From: an uncultured Hyphomicrobiales bacterium
Lineage (GTDB): Bacteria; Pseudomonadota; Alphaproteobacteria; Rhizobiales; Xanthobacteraceae
Reading direction: 5' to 3'
Assembly (NCBI GenBank): GCA_903929045.1
Contig: CAIYTE010000058.1
Coordinates: 1 to 33,504 of the forward strand
Length of the DNA stretch: 33,504 nt
Of the stretch, positions 31,990-33,504 are shown one piece after another. The number at the start of each line of letters is the position of its first letter. The first letter of the stretch is position 1. The notes under the pieces are model-generated. The model made no database searches and was not told where the DNA came from. It saw only the letters and a list, made by a program, of their open reading frames with translations. Made by a program: the position numbers and the translations under genes.

Positions 31990-32652
31990 TTATTTGGCGA
32001 ACTGCCGGGCGAGGAATTCAGCCCCGTGCCGCAGGCCTTCCTGATCGATTCCGTGGCCGATACCGGGCGAAACGTGCCATTCGGCGGGCACATCCAGCGC
32101 GGCCAAGCCCTGCGCGGCATGCATGAGCGCCTGCACGGGAATGACCTGATCCTGATCGCCGTGCACCAGCAGCACCGGCGGGCGGCTGGTGATCTCGGCC
32201 ATGAACGATTCGGGGTCGAGCTGTTCCGGCGCCACCAGCATGCCCGAATAACCGACGATTCCCGCGGGTGCGACCGCGCGGCGCAAGCCGACATGCAGCG
32301 CCATCATGGTACCCTGCGAGAAGCCGACCAGCGCCAGCGCTTGCGGCGGCAGATTGCGGCGCTTGAGTTCGGCGTCGAGAAATTCCCCCAGCACCGGCGC
32401 TGCGGCGTTGACGCCGGTCCAGCGTTCGTCGGGATCGCGGAACGTCAGCGGAAACCATTCGCGGCCCATCGGCGATTGTCCGCACGGGCGCGGCGCGTGC
32501 GGCGACACGAAAGCGGCGTCCGGCAACAGGCCCTGCCAGGCGCGGCCGATATCGATCAGGTCGTTGCCGTCGGCGCCGTAGCCGTGCAGGAACACCACCA
32601 GTTGCTTGGTGGTGCCGGATTTCGGTTCAAGCCTTGGTCCGTCGAGTGACAC
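31990..32652 (-). CDS. Phospholipase/carboxylesterase family alpha/beta hydrolase
   Basis: Small esterase of 220 residues (COG0400, EstB/acyl-protein thioesterase-like). The triad is visible: S112 in GFSQG, D166 or D168 in VHGDQDQVIP, and H200 in GIGHGID. VVFLHGYGADGNDL (19-32) is the oxyanion-hole region, and APRPCGQSPMGREWF is typical of the family. The start is GTG at 32652 with AGGAG 6 bp upstream. It overlaps the end of the DNA glycosylase gene by 26 bp, so the two are cotranscribed. The natural ester is unknown; there is no signal peptide, so it acts in the cytoplasm. Confidence 0.9.
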   Translation of the reverse strand: MSLDGPRLEPKSGTTKQLVVFLHGYGADGNDLIDIGRAWQGLLPDAAFVSPHAPRPCGQSPMGREWFPLTFRDPDERWTGVNAAAPVLGEFLDAELKRRNLPPQALALVGFSQGTMMALHVGLRRAVAPAGIVGYSGMLVAPEQLDPESFMAEITSRPPVLLVHGDQDQVIPVQALMHAAQGLAALDVPAEWHVSPGIGHGIDQEGLRHGAEFLARQFAK

Positions 32653-33382
32653 GCGGTGCTCCTGCTTTCTTCGCTTTCGGTGGTGTGCGTTTTACCGCTT
32701 TGGCTTTCTTGACCGCCGCCTTTTTCTTCGCCGCCGGGTCGAGACCGACACCTTCGCGCTTCTTGACGACGTGATAGTAGGCCCACATCAGATGCGCCGC
32801 TACGCCGCGCCACGGCCGCCAGGCTTCGGCGATTTTTGTCAGCCGTTTGGCGTCCGGCCGCTTGCGCAGATTGAGCGCGATGCGCGCCGCTTCCTGCACG
32901 GCGAGATCGCCGGCGGGAAACGCATCGGCATGGCCCAGGCAGAACAGCAGATAGATATCCGCCGTCCACGGACCGACGCCGTGCAGCGCGACCAGCGCTT
33001 CGTGCGCGACGTCGGCGTCCATGTTGCCGACGGCCTCGAGGTCGATGTGATTGGCCGCGACCGCCTTGCCGATTTCCTTGATGGCCTTGATCTTGTTGTT
33101 CGACAGGCCGAGCCGCTTGAGCTTGTCGGGGCGCGCCTTCACCACCGCGTCGTGATGAAACGGATCGAAAGCCGCAAACAGCCGGTCGCGGATGGCCGCG
33201 GCGCTGGCGACCGACAATTGTTGCCCGCAGACAATGGCGCAGAGTCCCGGATAGCCGCCTTCGCGGCGGCGCAGTTTGAACAGCCCGGCTTTCTCGGCCG
33301 CCGGCGCCAGCCGCGGATCGGCCGAAACAAGCTGCACGAGGCCGGCCTGCAGATCTTCTTCGGTGTGGAGGAAGTGGGTCAT
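32627..33382 (-). CDS. AlkA-like DNA-3-methyladenine glycosylase II
   Basis: HhH-GPD base-excision glycosylase of 251 residues that removes alkylated purines. The core shows GLCAIVCGQQLSVASA (47-62), the helix-hairpin-helix LHGVGPWTADIYLLF (133-147) and the catalytic aspartate D159 in FPAGDLAVQ. WRPWRGVAAHLMWAYYH (188-204) is also typical. The protein is shorter than E. coli AlkA (282), lacking its N-terminal domain, and ends in a Lys/Pro/Ala-rich basic tail (215-251) likely to help DNA binding. AAGGAAC precedes the ATG at 33382. It overlaps the esterase gene by 26 bp. No ada or alkB gene is in view. Confidence 0.9.
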   Translation of the reverse strand: MTHFLHTEEDLQAGLVQLVSADPRLAPAAEKAGLFKLRRREGGYPGLCAIVCGQQLSVASAAAIRDRLFAAFDPFHHDAVVKARPDKLKRLGLSNNKIKAIKEIGKAVAANHIDLEAVGNMDADVAHEALVALHGVGPWTADIYLLFCLGHADAFPAGDLAVQEAARIALNLRKRPDAKRLTKIAEAWRPWRGVAAHLMWAYYHVVKKREGVGLDPAAKKKAAVKKAKAVKRTPPKAKKAGAPRVTRRTKA

Positions 33383-33407
33383 GAAGTTCCTTGCTATAAC
33401 ACCGCTC

Positions 33408-33485
33408 GTCCCCGCGAAAGCGGGGACCCAGGGGCTCCGGCGCCCCCTTGTTGCTTTGGCTCTGGATTCCCGCTTTCGCGGGAAT
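33408..33485. repeat. Two-hairpin inverted-repeat element
   Basis: The left hairpin is GTCCCCGC-GAAA-GCGGGGAC (33408-33427) and the right hairpin is ATTCCCGC-TTTC-GCGGGAAT (33466-33485), with a G/C-rich centre. CCCAGG follows the left arm and CTGGATTCC opens the right half. The right hairpin fits ATTCCC-N8-GGGAAT, the form of the dRS3 repeat known in Neisseria. It lies upstream of the glycosylase gene. Confidence 0.85.
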
Positions 33486-33504
33486 GAGCGGAAAATGTAG
33501 TGCA

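Overview
The window is 33.5 kb of GC-rich, gene-dense chromosomal DNA from an alphaproteobacterium, most likely a Hyphomicrobiales (Rhizobiales) member related to Bradyrhizobium, Rhodopseudomonas or Xanthobacteraceae. This rests on the protein types (DUF1993, DUF924, YqaA-type DedA, FbpABC-like and NitT/TauT-like ABC systems, a second HisE), on the palindromic repeat families between genes, and on general codon use. There is no phage, plasmid, IS element, CRISPR array or integrase; it reads as ordinary chromosome with some distinctive regulatory and enzyme features.

Layout. Positions 1-1500: a Wzx/MATE-like polysaccharide flippase. 1640-6600: a minus-strand operon with a periplasmic binding protein, a double-length permease and an ATPase of the 'ferric iron' ABC family, then a DHDPS/NAL-family lyase. 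The binding protein lacks the paired tyrosines of FbpA, and the lyase suggests an organic acid as cargo. 6761-8899: a large exported protein with a carboxypeptidase-regulatory-like domain, one CxxCH haem site and a probable beta-propeller. 8980-13711 (minus): a penicillin-binding-type D,D-carboxypeptidase (TTG start) overlapping a CobW/COG0523 metallochaperone, then a FadD-type acyl-CoA ligase overlapping a DUF924 protein. 13901-16204 (plus): an SCP2-type thiolase and a LysR regulator. 16231-18894 (minus): a NitT/TauT-type ABC transporter. 19232-22751 (plus): a Gly/Tyr/His-rich exported protein, a second HisE-like pyrophosphohydrolase, a DedA-family membrane protein, a six-cysteine exported protein and a Rossmann oxidoreductase. 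Then tRNA-Leu(CAA), DUF1993, DsbB, a flavin monooxygenase and a cytochrome b561.

The most interesting part is 26243-31250. A ribonucleotide reductase operon, nrdA-nrdB, is preceded by a clear cobalamin riboswitch, and a putative NrdR box overlaps the promoter. In NrdB the radical tyrosine is replaced by Phe and the first metal ligand is Glu instead of Asp; together these mark the class Ic (Chlamydia-like, Mn/Fe) type. The expected logic is that B12 turns off this B12-independent enzyme, implying a B12-dependent NrdJ elsewhere in the genome. A GFA-family protein follows nrdB by 27 bp. The window ends with an orphan HNH endonuclease (TTG start), a carboxylesterase and an AlkA-like DNA glycosylase.

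A second theme is a set of intergenic inverted-repeat elements (near 1, 1505, 2543, 5385, 17813, 25413, 27925 and 33408). Several share one plan: GTCAT, a hairpin, ATCC(A), a spacer, and a mirrored half. Their stem sequences differ, yet pairing is kept.
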